This document shows positions 1 through 10,486 of a DNA stretch of 64,000 nt, piece after piece. The notes under the pieces are model-generated. The model saw only the letters and a program-made list of their open reading frames with translations. It made no database searches and was not told the DNA's origin. Both the position numbers and the translations under genes were made by a program. How positions within the stretch are numbered: position 1 is the first letter of the stretch; each line of letters begins with the position of its first letter. Source of the stretch: Streptomyces musisoli (GTDB lineage: Bacteria > Actinomycetota > Actinomycetes > Streptomycetales > Streptomycetaceae); NCBI RefSeq assembly GCF_016741855.1, contig NZ_JAERRH010000018.1, positions 1 to 64,000 of the forward strand. Direction: 5' to 3'.

Positions 1-1
1 C

Positions 2-106
2 AACGCGCTCGCCACGTCGTTCCACCCGGAACTCACCGGCGACCACCGCGTGCACGCCCTGTTCGTCGACATGGTGCGCGCCAACCGGACCCCCGAGTCC
101 TTGTAG
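2..106 (+). CDS. pdxT: Pyridoxal 5'-phosphate synthase glutaminase subunit PdxT, C-terminal fragment
   Basis: Only the last 34 codons lie in the window; the gene starts upstream. The fragment reads ALATSFHPELTGD near its start, matching the His/Glu part of the class I glutamine amidotransferase triad (SFHPEL) that ends PdxT proteins. PdxT hydrolyses glutamine and passes ammonia to PdxS for vitamin B6 synthesis. It is followed 49 bp later by the YebC-family gene, the usual pdxS-pdxT-yebC-ruvCAB order in actinobacteria. Identification rests on the motif plus context; other class I amidotransferases share the motif. Confidence 0.8.
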   Translation, partial: NALATSFHPELTGDHRVHALFVDMVRANRTPESL

Positions 107-155
107 GATCTCTGGGGTTCGTTACAGAGTTGGGTTACGCGAAGGAGACAGGCAG

Positions 156-908
156 ATGTCCGGCCACTCTAAATGGGCTACGACGAAGCACAAGAAGGCC
201 GTGATCGACGCCAAGCGCGGCAAGCTCTTCGCGAAGCTGATCAAGAACATCGAGGTCGCGGCGCGGATGGGCGGCGTCGACCTCGAGGGCAACCCGACGC
301 TCTACGACGCCGTCCAGAAGGCCAAGAAGCAGTCGGTTCCCAACAAGAACATCGACTCTGCCATCAAGCGCGGCGGCGGCCTCGAGGCCGGCGGCGCCGA
401 CTACGAGACGATCATGTACGAGGGCTACGGCCCGAACGGTGTCGCGGTGCTCATCGAGTGCCTCACCGACAACCGCAACCGCGCCGCCTCCGACGTCCGC
501 GTCGCCATGACCCGCAACGGCGGCAACATGGCCGACCCCGGTTCCGTGTCGTACATGTTCAGCCGCAAGGGCGTCATCATCGTCCCCAAGGGCGAGCTGA
601 CCGAGGACGACGTCCTCACCGCGGTCCTCGAGGCGGGCGCCGAGGAGGTCAACGACCTCGGTGAGTCCTTCGAGGTCCTCAGCGAGGCCACCGACCTGGT
701 CGCGGTCCGCACCGCCCTCCAGGAGGCCGGCATCGACTACGACTCCGCGGACTCCAGCTTCGTGCCGTCCGTCCAGGTCGAGCTGGACGAGGAGGGCGCC
801 AAGAAGATCTTCAAGCTGATCGACGCGCTCGAGGACAGCGACGACGTGCAGAACGTCTTCGCCAACTTCGACGTCAGCGACGAGGTCATGGAGAAGGTCG
901 ACGCGTAA
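156..908 (+). CDS. YebC/PmpR family (DUF28) regulatory protein
   Basis: A 250-residue protein beginning MSGHSKWATTKHKKA, the signature N-terminus of the YebC/TACO1 family, with the conserved DAKRGKLFAKLIKNIEVAAR segment after it. Family members act as DNA-binding regulators or, as shown for TACO1/YebC2 types, help ribosomes translate proline-rich stretches; which role applies here cannot be read from sequence. The start is preceded by AAGGAGAC, a good ribosome binding site. It sits just upstream of ruvCAB as in many bacteria and has its own terminator, so it may be transcribed with pdxT rather than with ruv. Confidence 0.93.
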   Translation: MSGHSKWATTKHKKAVIDAKRGKLFAKLIKNIEVAARMGGVDLEGNPTLYDAVQKAKKQSVPNKNIDSAIKRGGGLEAGGADYETIMYEGYGPNGVAVLIECLTDNRNRAASDVRVAMTRNGGNMADPGSVSYMFSRKGVIIVPKGELTEDDVLTAVLEAGAEEVNDLGESFEVLSEATDLVAVRTALQEAGIDYDSADSSFVPSVQVELDEEGAKKIFKLIDALEDSDDVQNVFANFDVSDEVMEKVDA

Positions 909-933
909 CGCCGTCGCGGGCGCAGCGAGCTGT

Positions 934-972
934 ACGGCGGGCCGGTGGGGACACGTCCCACCGGCCCGCCGT
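934..972 (+). terminator. Hairpin terminator after the YebC-family gene
   Basis: A perfect 16-bp inverted repeat (934-949 with 957-972) with a 7-nt loop, 25 bp after the stop codon. There is no clear U-tract, as is usual for Streptomyces terminators. Confidence 0.75.
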
Positions 973-1109
973 CATTGTCAGTGGCGGCGGTTAGCCTGGC
1001 GTCATCCGTGGACCACCGTCCACGGACCGCAGGCCACCGGCCGGGGAACCACGACGGCGCCCGGCGGGGGCGGAAGCGGCGGCGGTCGCCGCACGGAGGG
1101 GAGGGGCGC

Positions 1110-1649
1110 GTGCGCGTACTGGGGGTGGACCCCGGCCTGACCCGGTGCGGGGTCGGTGTCGTCGAGGGGGTCGCGGGCCGTCCGCTCACCATGGTCGGCG
1201 TCGGGGTCGTCAGGACACCCGCCGACGCGGAACTCAGCCTCCGCCTCCTCGCCGTCGAGCAGGGCATCGAGCAGTGGCTGGACGAGCACCGGCCCGAATA
1301 CGTCGCCGTCGAGCGCGTCTTCAGCCAGCACAACGTGCGCACGGTCATGGGCACCGCCCAGGCCAGCGCCGTGGCGATGCTCTGTGCCGCCCGCCGCGGC
1401 ATCCCGGTCGCCCTGCACACCCCGAGCGAGGTCAAGGCCGCCGTCACCGGCAGCGGACGCGCCGACAAGGCGCAGGTCGGCGCCATGGTCACCCGGCTCC
1501 TGCGGCTCGCCGCACCGCCGAAACCGGCCGACGCCGCCGACGCCCTCGCGCTCGCCATCTGCCACATCTGGCGGGCCCCCGCCCAGAACCGACTCCAGCA
1601 GGCCGTCGCCCGGCACGCAGTCCACGCAACGAAAGGCCGTACGGCATGA
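1110..1649 (+). CDS. ruvC: Holliday junction resolvase RuvC
   Basis: The 179-residue RuvC nuclease cuts Holliday junctions symmetrically after RuvAB branch migration. The N-terminus VRVLGVDPGLTRCG supplies catalytic Asp7; Glu68 (VAVERVF) and Asp141/Asp144 (ADAADALALA) complete the metal-binding tetrad. The frame stays open back to 945, but the GTG at 1110 is chosen because the protein then begins exactly at the family start and a GGAGGGGAGG tract lies just upstream. The stop codon overlaps the ruvA start (ATGA), implying translational coupling. Confidence 0.95.
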   Translation: MRVLGVDPGLTRCGVGVVEGVAGRPLTMVGVGVVRTPADAELSLRLLAVEQGIEQWLDEHRPEYVAVERVFSQHNVRTVMGTAQASAVAMLCAARRGIPVALHTPSEVKAAVTGSGRADKAQVGAMVTRLLRLAAPPKPADAADALALAICHIWRAPAQNRLQQAVARHAVHATKGRTA

Positions 1650-2251
1650 TCGCCTTCGTCAGCGGCACGGTAGCCGCACTCGCCCCCGACGCCGCGGTCG
1701 TCGAGGTCGGCGGCGTCGGCATGGCCGTCCAGTGCACGCCGAACACCCTGTCCACGCTGCGGATCGGCCAGCCCGCCAAGCTGCACACCTCCCTGGTCGT
1801 CCGCGAGGACTCGCTCACCCTGTACGGCTTCGCCGACGACGACGAACGCCAGGTGTTCGAACTGCTCCAGACCGCGAGCGGCGTCGGCCCCCGCCTCGCC
1901 CAGGCCATGCTCGCCGTGCACACCCCGGACGCGCTGCGCCGCGCGGTGGCCACCGGCGACGAGAAGGCGCTGACCGCCGTCCCCGGCATCGGCAAGAAGG
2001 GCGCCCAGAAGCTGCTGCTGGAGCTGAAGGACCGGCTCGGCGAGCCCGTCGGCGCCCCGGCCGTCGGCGCACCCGTCACCCAGGGCTGGCGCGACCAGCT
2101 GCACGCGGCCCTGATCGGCCTCGGCTACGCCACCCGCGAGGCCGACGAGGCCGTGTCCGCCGTGGCGCCCCAGGCCGAGGCCGCCGGCGGCACCCCGCAG
2201 GTGGGGCAGCTGCTGAAGGCGGCCCTCCAGACCCTGAACCGCGCCCGCTGA
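1646..2251 (+). CDS. ruvA: Holliday junction branch migration protein RuvA
   Basis: A 201-residue protein starting MIAFVSGTVAAL, the standard RuvA N-terminal OB-fold. The central part carries two helix-hairpin-helix motifs (SGVGPRLAQAML and VPGIGKKGAQKLLLEL) that grip junction DNA, and the C-terminal domain III contacts RuvB. RuvA tetramers hold the four-way junction open while RuvB pumps DNA. The ATG overlaps the ruvC stop by 4 nt, and ruvB follows after 25 bp, so ruvCAB is one transcription unit. Confidence 0.96.
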   Translation: MIAFVSGTVAALAPDAAVVEVGGVGMAVQCTPNTLSTLRIGQPAKLHTSLVVREDSLTLYGFADDDERQVFELLQTASGVGPRLAQAMLAVHTPDALRRAVATGDEKALTAVPGIGKKGAQKLLLELKDRLGEPVGAPAVGAPVTQGWRDQLHAALIGLGYATREADEAVSAVAPQAEAAGGTPQVGQLLKAALQTLNRAR

Positions 2252-2276
2252 TCCCGACCACTGACGAGGCACATTC

Positions 2277-3371
2277 ATGAACTGGGACGACACGACCGAC
2301 CCCTCCGCCGAGGAGCGGCCCGTCGGCCCCGCCGCGGAGCGGCTGGTGGGCTCCGTCGCCGACCGGGAGGACCAGGCCGTCGAGGCCGCCCTGCGCCCCA
2401 AGGATCTCGACGAGTTCATCGGCCAGGAGAAGGTCCGCGAACAGCTCGACCTGGTCCTGCGCGCCGCACGCGCGCGCGGCGCCACCGCCGACCACGTGCT
2501 GCTCTCCGGCGCGCCCGGCCTCGGCAAGACCACCCTGTCGATGATCATCGCGGCCGAGATGGGCGCCCCCATCCGCATCACCTCCGGCCCCGCCATCCAG
2601 CACGCCGGCGACCTCGCCGCGATCCTCTCCTCCCTCCAGGAGGGCGAGGTGCTCTTCCTCGACGAGATCCACCGGATGTCCCGGCCCGCCGAGGAGATGC
2701 TGTACATGGCGATGGAGGACTTCCGCGTCGACGTCATCGTCGGCAAGGGCCCCGGCGCCACCGCGATCCCCCTGGAGCTGCCCCCGTTCACCCTGGTCGG
2801 CGCCACCACGCGCGCGGGCCTGCTGCCGCCCCCGCTGCGCGACCGCTTCGGCTTCACCGCGCACATGGAGTTCTACGAACCGCACGAGCTGGAGCGCGTC
2901 GTCCACCGCTCGGCGCACCTGCTGGACGTCGAGATCGATCCGGACGGCGCCGCCGAGATCGCCGGCCGCTCCCGGGGCACCCCCCGCATCGCCAACCGTC
3001 TGCTCCGCCGCGTCCGCGACTACGCGCAGGTCAAGGCGGACGGGGTGATCACCCGTGAGATCGCGGCCGCCGCCCTCGCCGTCTACGAGGTCGACGCGCG
3101 CGGCCTCGACCGGCTCGACCGGGCGGTCCTGGAGGCGCTGCTGAAGCTGTTCGGCGGCGGACCGGTCGGACTGTCCACGCTCGCCGTCGCGGTGGGGGAG
3201 GAGCGGGAGACCGTGGAGGAGGTCGCCGAGCCGTTCCTGGTCAGGGAGGGCCTGCTCGCCCGCACCCCCCGCGGCCGGGTCGCCACTCCCGCGGCATGGT
3301 CGCATCTCGGCCTGACCCCGCCGCGCCCGGCGGCCGGGGGAAAGGGACAACAGGACCTGTTCGGGACGTGA
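2277..3371 (+). CDS. ruvB: Holliday junction branch migration helicase RuvB
   Basis: A 364-residue AAA+ motor. Walker A is GAPGLGKT (residues 78-85), Walker B is VLFLDEIH (about 125-132), and the sensor 1 region GATTRAG plus arginine finger segment PPPLRDRFG follow. The C-terminal winged helix (about 270-340) binds DNA. About 35 extra residues precede the conserved core, a modest actinobacterial extension. It completes the ruvCAB recombination-repair unit. Confidence 0.97.
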   Translation: MNWDDTTDPSAEERPVGPAAERLVGSVADREDQAVEAALRPKDLDEFIGQEKVREQLDLVLRAARARGATADHVLLSGAPGLGKTTLSMIIAAEMGAPIRITSGPAIQHAGDLAAILSSLQEGEVLFLDEIHRMSRPAEEMLYMAMEDFRVDVIVGKGPGATAIPLELPPFTLVGATTRAGLLPPPLRDRFGFTAHMEFYEPHELERVVHRSAHLLDVEIDPDGAAEIAGRSRGTPRIANRLLRRVRDYAQVKADGVITREIAAAALAVYEVDARGLDRLDRAVLEALLKLFGGGPVGLSTLAVAVGEERETVEEVAEPFLVREGLLARTPRGRVATPAAWSHLGLTPPRPAAGGKGQQDLFGT

Positions 3372-3430
3372 TGGCCGCCGCGCGCGGCGAGGGCGATGGC
3401 CCAGCAGGAACCCAGGTGCCATGCTGAGCG

Positions 3431-3460
3431 TTGTTCCATACAAGCGGACTCGCTTAGACT
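3431..3460 (+). promoter_or_regulatory. Candidate housekeeping promoter for yajC-secDF-apt
   Basis: TTGTTC at 3431 and TAGACT at 3455 are separated by 18 bp, a fair match to the Streptomyces HrdB-type consensus (TTGAC..TAGACT). It lies in the 180-bp gap between ruvB and yajC, about 90 bp before the yajC start. Inferred from sequence only. Confidence 0.5.
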
Positions 3461-3551
3461 CCGCCGATGCCGCCCTTGCGGGCGGCGCCGACCCACACCC
3501 CCATCCAACAGGCCGCTCACCCGCGCGGTCGCGCGAAGGAAATTCCGTCCC

Positions 3552-4076
3552 GTGAATGCCTATACCCTTCTCCCGTTCATCGTGCTCATCGCGGCCATGT
3601 TCCTGATGACGCGTTCGGCCAAGAAGAAGCAGCAGCAGGCCGCCCAGATGCGCAACGAGATGGCGCCCGGTTCCGGTGTCCGCACGATCGGGGGGATGTA
3701 CGCGACGGTCAAGGAGGTCAACGAGGACACTGTCCTCCTCGACGCCGGACCGGGCGTCGAGCTCCTCTTCGCCAAGAACGCCATCGGCGCCGTCCTCACC
3801 GACGACGAGTACAACCGCATCGTCCACGGCATCGAGCACGACCTGAAGTCCGACGCCGGCCTCGTCCCGGACGACGCCTCCTCCCTCACCGAGACCGACG
3901 AGACCGACGGTTCCGCCGCCGCTGCCGCCGCCGACGACAAGATCGACCTCGGTAAGAAGGACGCCGACGAGCGCGGCGCGGACGCGGTCCAGGCCGCCGA
4001 GGACAAGGCCGACGCGGCCGAGGCCAAGGCGGAGGACGAGTCCAAGAAGACCGACGGCGACTCCGACGCGAAGTAG
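3552..4076 (+). CDS. yajC: Preprotein translocase accessory subunit YajC
   Basis: A 174-residue protein with one N-terminal membrane segment (YTLLPFIVLIAAMFLMT, about residues 4-20), a Lys-rich stop-transfer stretch, then the YajC core with GSGVRTIGGMYATV. The C-terminal 75 residues are an acidic, Ala/Asp/Lys-rich tail of low complexity. The GTG at 3552 is chosen because upstream codons lose coding bias and homologues begin here. YajC associates with SecD and SecF at the SecYEG channel; the next two genes encode those partners. Confidence 0.92.
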   Translation: MNAYTLLPFIVLIAAMFLMTRSAKKKQQQAAQMRNEMAPGSGVRTIGGMYATVKEVNEDTVLLDAGPGVELLFAKNAIGAVLTDDEYNRIVHGIEHDLKSDAGLVPDDASSLTETDETDGSAAAAAADDKIDLGKKDADERGADAVQAAEDKADAAEAKAEDESKKTDGDSDAK

Positions 4077-4218
4077 TCACGCCCCGGGAGGCGCGGCGGC
4101 GGCATGATGGCGCCCCGCGTGTCCCGGGCGCGTCTGTTCCCCGCACGGGAGCCCGACACCATGTCATGGCCGACCGCGCCGACCGGGCGCGGGGCGGCCC
4201 GAGAGGGAGTACGAGAAG

Positions 4219-6003
4219 GTGGCAGCACCTAAGAGGGGCCGAAGCGCGAGCGCCCAGAGCAAGCCAGGGCGCTCGCTGGCCCTCATCCTGATCGCCATCG
4301 TGGCGCTCACCGGAGGGATGTTCGCCTCCGGGCACAAGACTCCGCGTCTCGGCATCGACCTCGCCGGTGGTACGAGCATCACGCTCAAGGCGAAGGCCGA
4401 CCAGGGGTCCGCGATCAACAAGGCCAACATGGACACCGCGGTCGACATCATGAACCGCCGCGTCAACGGCCTTGGCGTCTCCGAGGCGGAGGTGCAGACC
4501 CAGGGGGACGACAACATCATCGTCAACATCCCCAAGGGCACCAACTCCAAGGAGGCACAGGAGCAGGTCGGCACCACCGCCAAGCTGTACTTCCGGCCGG
4601 TCCTGGCCAGCGAGCCCAGCGGCGCCGCCACGCAGAGCCCCTCGCCGAGCGCGTCCTCCGGCGCCAGCTCCTCGCCGAAGCCGGGCGCGAGCCCCTCGTC
4701 GAGCGCCTCCTCGAAGGAGAAGGCCTCCTCGTCCGGCTCCCCGTCCCCGACGGCCACCGCGACCTCCCAGGGCCGCGCCGTCACCGACGCGCTGAAGGCC
4801 GGCTCCACCCCCTCGCCGAGCGGCTCCGCCTCCGGCAAGCCGTCGCCCACCCCCTCGGCCTCCAAGGGCAGCGGCTCGGGCACGGACACCTCCAAGCTCC
4901 AGGCGCAGTACGCCGCCCTGGACTGCACCAAGCCCACCGACCGCGCCAAGGCCGGCAAGAACGCCAAGCCCGGCGACACCATCGTGGCCTGCGGCCAGAA
5001 CGACAAGGTCTGGTACAAGTACCTGCTCGGCCCGGCCGGCGTGGACGGCACCGAGGTGAAGAAGGCCCAGGCGGTCTTCGACACCCAGGGCGCCTCCGGC
5101 TGGCAGGTCCAGATGACCTTCACCAAGAGCGGCGCCGACAAGTTCGCGGACGTCACCGGCCAGCTGGCCAAGAACCAGCAGCCGCAGAACGAGTTCGGCA
5201 TCGTCCTGGACGGCGAGGTCGTCTCCAGCCCGTTCGTGCGGCAGGCCATCACCGGCGGCCAGGCGGAGATCTCCGGCAGCTTCAAGCAGGAGGAGGCGCA
5301 GAGCCTCGCCAACATGCTGTCGTACGGCGCCCTGCCGCTCTCCTTCCAGGAGCAGTCCGTCACCACCGTCACCGCCGCGCTCGGCGGTGAGCAGCTGCAC
5401 GCCGGTCTGCTCGCCGGCGCCATCGGTCTGGCGCTGGTCGTGATCTACCTGGTGGTCTACTACCGCGGTCTGTCGGTCGTCGCCATGGCGTCCCTGCTGG
5501 TCTCCGCGATCCTCACCTACCTGATCATGACGCTGCTCGGACCGGCCATCAACTTCGCGCTGAACCTGCCGGCCGTCTGCGGTGCCATCGTCGCGATCGG
5601 TATCACGGCGGACTCGTTCATCGTGTACTTCGAACGCATCCGGGACGAGATCCGCGAGGGCCGCTCCCTGCGCCCCGCCGTGGAGCGGGCCTGGCCGCGC
5701 GCCCGGCGCACCATCCTGGTCTCCGACTTCGTGTCGTTCCTGGCCGCCGCGGTGCTGTTCGTCGTCACCGTCGGCAAGGTCCAGGGCTTCGCGTTCACGC
5801 TCGGCCTGACCACCCTGCTCGACGTGGTCGTCGTCTTCTTCTTCACCAAGCCGCTGATGACGGTCCTCGCGCGCCGCAAGTTCTTCGCCGAAGGCCACAA
5901 GTGGTCCGGCCTCGACCCGAAGGGTCTGGGCGCCAAGCCTCCGCTGCGCCGCACCCGCCGTCCCGCCGGTCCCGCCGGCCCCGTCGACCCGAAGGAGGCG
6001 TGA
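4219..6003 (+). CDS. secD: Protein translocase subunit SecD
   Basis: A 594-residue RND-type membrane protein that uses the proton gradient to help pull proteins through SecYEG. An N-terminal membrane helix (ALILIAIVALTGGMFASG) is followed by DLAGGTSITL, the SecD D1-type motif; five further membrane helices and the GITADSFIVYFERIRDE segment form the C-terminal half. Between residues about 132 and 225 the extracytoplasmic domain carries a Ser/Pro/Ala-rich low-complexity insertion. GTG start after a GGGAGTACGAGAAG ribosome binding region. secF follows after 3 bp. Confidence 0.96.
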   Translation: MAAPKRGRSASAQSKPGRSLALILIAIVALTGGMFASGHKTPRLGIDLAGGTSITLKAKADQGSAINKANMDTAVDIMNRRVNGLGVSEAEVQTQGDDNIIVNIPKGTNSKEAQEQVGTTAKLYFRPVLASEPSGAATQSPSPSASSGASSSPKPGASPSSSASSKEKASSSGSPSPTATATSQGRAVTDALKAGSTPSPSGSASGKPSPTPSASKGSGSGTDTSKLQAQYAALDCTKPTDRAKAGKNAKPGDTIVACGQNDKVWYKYLLGPAGVDGTEVKKAQAVFDTQGASGWQVQMTFTKSGADKFADVTGQLAKNQQPQNEFGIVLDGEVVSSPFVRQAITGGQAEISGSFKQEEAQSLANMLSYGALPLSFQEQSVTTVTAALGGEQLHAGLLAGAIGLALVVIYLVVYYRGLSVVAMASLLVSAILTYLIMTLLGPAINFALNLPAVCGAIVAIGITADSFIVYFERIRDEIREGRSLRPAVERAWPRARRTILVSDFVSFLAAAVLFVVTVGKVQGFAFTLGLTTLLDVVVVFFFTKPLMTVLARRKFFAEGHKWSGLDPKGLGAKPPLRRTRRPAGPAGPVDPKEA

Positions 6004-6006
6004 GCG

Positions 6007-7113
6007 ATGTCCAAACTCGGCAACCTCGGCGCTCGACTGCACCGCGGCGAGATCTCCTACGACTTCGTCGGCAAGCGCAAGATCTGGTACGGCATCTCGA
6101 TCCTGATCACCATCACGGCCATCGTCGGCCTGGCGGTGCGCGGCCTGAACATGGGCATCGAGTTCCAGGGCGGCGCGGTCTTCACGACGCCCACGAAGAT
6201 GAGCACGTCGGTGGCGAAGGCGGAGGAGTACGCCGACAACGCCTCCGGCCACCAGGCGGTCGTGCAGAAGCTGGGCAACGGCAGCCTGCGCATCCAGATC
6301 GCGGGCATCGACACCGGCCAGTCCGACAAGATCAAGCAGGAGCTGGCCAAGGACCTCGACCTCGACCCGGAGAAGCTCGCCGCCGACCTGGTCGGCCCGA
6401 GCTGGGGCGAGCAGATCGCCAACAAGGCCTGGGAGGGCCTGGCGATCTTCATGGTCCTCGTGGTGATCTACCTGGCGATCGCCTTCGAGTGGCGCATGGC
6501 CATCGCGGCACTCGTCGCGCTGATCCACGACATCACCATCACGACCGGCATCTACGCCCTGGTCGGCTTCGAGGTCACGCCCGGCACGGTCATCGGTCTG
6601 CTGACCATCCTCGGTTACTCGCTCTACGACACGGTCGTCGTCTTCGACAGCCTCAAGGAGCAGACGAAGGACATCACCAAGCAGACCCGGTTCACCTACA
6701 GCGACATCGCCAACCGGTCGATCAACGGCACCCTGGTCCGCTCGATCAACACCACGGTCGTCGCCCTGCTGCCGGTGGCCGGTCTGCTCTTCATCGGCGG
6801 CGGCTTCCTCGGCGCGGGCACGCTCAACGACATCTCGCTGTCGCTGTTCGTCGGCCTCGCGGCCGGCGCCTACTCGTCGATCTTCATCGCCACGCCGCTC
6901 GTCGCCGACCTCAAGGAGCGGGAACCGGCGATGAAGGCCCTCACCAAGCGGGTCCTGGCCAAGCGCGCCCAGGCCGCCGCGGGTGAGGACCTCGCCCAGA
7001 CCCGCGGTGCCGGAGACGACGCCGACGACGCGGCCCCCGCCGTCGTGGGCCCGCGCAACCAGCCCGCGTCCCGCAACCGGGGCCGCGGCCGGACCTCGGG
7101 GAAGCGCCGATGA
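6007..7113 (+). CDS. secF: Protein translocase subunit SecF
   Basis: A 368-residue partner of SecD with six predicted membrane helices. Diagnostic segments are LNMGIEFQGGAVF after the first helix and GYSLYDTVVVFDSLKE in the C-terminal membrane block, both typical of SecF. The basic C-terminal tail (RNRGRGRTSGKRR) is probably cytoplasmic. Three bases separate it from secD, and its stop overlaps the apt start (ATGA), so the three genes are translated from one message. Confidence 0.96.
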   Translation: MSKLGNLGARLHRGEISYDFVGKRKIWYGISILITITAIVGLAVRGLNMGIEFQGGAVFTTPTKMSTSVAKAEEYADNASGHQAVVQKLGNGSLRIQIAGIDTGQSDKIKQELAKDLDLDPEKLAADLVGPSWGEQIANKAWEGLAIFMVLVVIYLAIAFEWRMAIAALVALIHDITITTGIYALVGFEVTPGTVIGLLTILGYSLYDTVVVFDSLKEQTKDITKQTRFTYSDIANRSINGTLVRSINTTVVALLPVAGLLFIGGGFLGAGTLNDISLSLFVGLAAGAYSSIFIATPLVADLKEREPAMKALTKRVLAKRAQAAAGEDLAQTRGAGDDADDAAPAVVGPRNQPASRNRGRGRTSGKRR

Positions 7114-7649
7114 CCGGCATCCAGGAGCTGCTGCTCAGCCGCATCCGCGACGTCGCCGACTACCCGGAGCCCGGGGTGATGTTCAAGGACATCACCCCGC
7201 TGCTGGCCGACCCGGCGGCCTTCACCACGCTCACCGACGCGCTCGCCGGGATCGCCGCCAACACCGGCGCGACCAAGGTCGTCGGCCTGGAGGCCCGGGG
7301 CTTCATCCTGGGCGCCCCGGTCGCCGTCCGCGCCGGCCTGGGCTTCATCCCGGTCCGCAAGGCGGGCAAACTGCCCGGGGCCACCCTGCGCCAGGCGTAC
7401 GACCTGGAGTACGGCTCGGCGGAGATCGAGGTGCACGCCGAAGACCTGGCCGCGGGCGACCGCGTCCTGATCGTGGACGACGTCCTGGCCACCGGCGGCA
7501 CCGCCGAGGCCGCGATCCAGCTCATCCAGCGCGCGGGCGCCGAGGTGTGCGGCCTCGCGGTCCTGATGGAGCTGGGCTTCCTGGGCGGCCGGGCCCGCCT
7601 GGAGCCGGCGCTGGACGTGGCTCCGCTGGAGGCCCTCCTCCAGGTCTGA
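7110..7649 (+). CDS. apt: Adenine phosphoribosyltransferase
   Basis: A 179-residue cytosolic purine-salvage enzyme converting adenine and PRPP to AMP. The PRPP-binding loop VLIVDDVLATGGT lies at about residues 119-131 and the N-terminal PGVMFKDITPLL is characteristic of Apt. Coupled by a 4-nt overlap to secF. The secDF-apt-relA order recurs in actinobacteria, placing a nucleotide-salvage enzyme next to the nucleotide-alarmone enzyme. Confidence 0.95.
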   Translation: MTGIQELLLSRIRDVADYPEPGVMFKDITPLLADPAAFTTLTDALAGIAANTGATKVVGLEARGFILGAPVAVRAGLGFIPVRKAGKLPGATLRQAYDLEYGSAEIEVHAEDLAAGDRVLIVDDVLATGGTAEAAIQLIQRAGAEVCGLAVLMELGFLGGRARLEPALDVAPLEALLQV

Positions 7650-7666
7650 CCCCTGCGCACCGAGCC

Positions 7667-7697
7667 ACGGCCGCCCCGGGATCCCCGGGGCGGCCGT
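7667..7697 (+). terminator. Hairpin terminator after apt
   Basis: A 14-bp perfect inverted repeat (7667-7680 with 7684-7697) with a 3-nt loop, 17 bp after the apt stop. It separates the sec-apt unit from relA, which has its own promoter. Confidence 0.75.
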
Positions 7698-7749
7698 CGC
7701 CGTACGGACGCGCGCGGCACACGTGGAGAACCCCCCGCGGAAACCTCCC

Positions 7750-7775
7750 GGAATCCCACGGGAGCCCCGCGCGTT
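7750..7775 (+). promoter_or_regulatory. Sigma-R-type promoter of relA
   Basis: GGAAT at 7750-7754 and GTT at 7773-7775 are separated by exactly 18 bp, matching the Streptomyces sigma-R (disulphide stress) consensus GGGAAT-N18-GTT except for the first G. It lies about 110 bp upstream of the relA start. Published work on S. coelicolor lists the ppGpp synthetase gene among sigma-R targets, so the match is biologically expected. Confidence 0.7.
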
Positions 7776-7888
7776 TCACGGGTAGTCGGTCCTCACAGCC
7801 CACTGCAGGCGATGACCGGGCGCAGGATCGCTACCATGGGGTCTCCGGAGCCTGACCGGGGGACCCGGATCGCGCACGAGGAGTCCTC

Positions 7889-10423
<2,535 letters not shown>

Positions 10424-10426
10424 GCA

Positions 10427-10474
10427 CCCATGTGAAAGGGCCCCGTACGACCGTACGGGGCCCTTTCACATGGG
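10427..10474. terminator. Bidirectional terminator between relA and the DUF349 gene
   Basis: A perfect 23-bp inverted repeat (10427-10449 with 10452-10474) lies between two convergent genes, 3 bp after the relA stop and 12 bp before the end of the minus-strand gene. The symmetric form suits termination from both directions. Confidence 0.85.
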
Positions 10475-10486
10475 CGACGGGCAGAT

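Noticed and set aside
945..1109. N-terminal extension of RuvC from an ATG-like start at 945
   Set aside because: The region contains the upstream terminator hairpin, lacks coding bias, and homologues start at the VRVLGVDPG segment at 1110.
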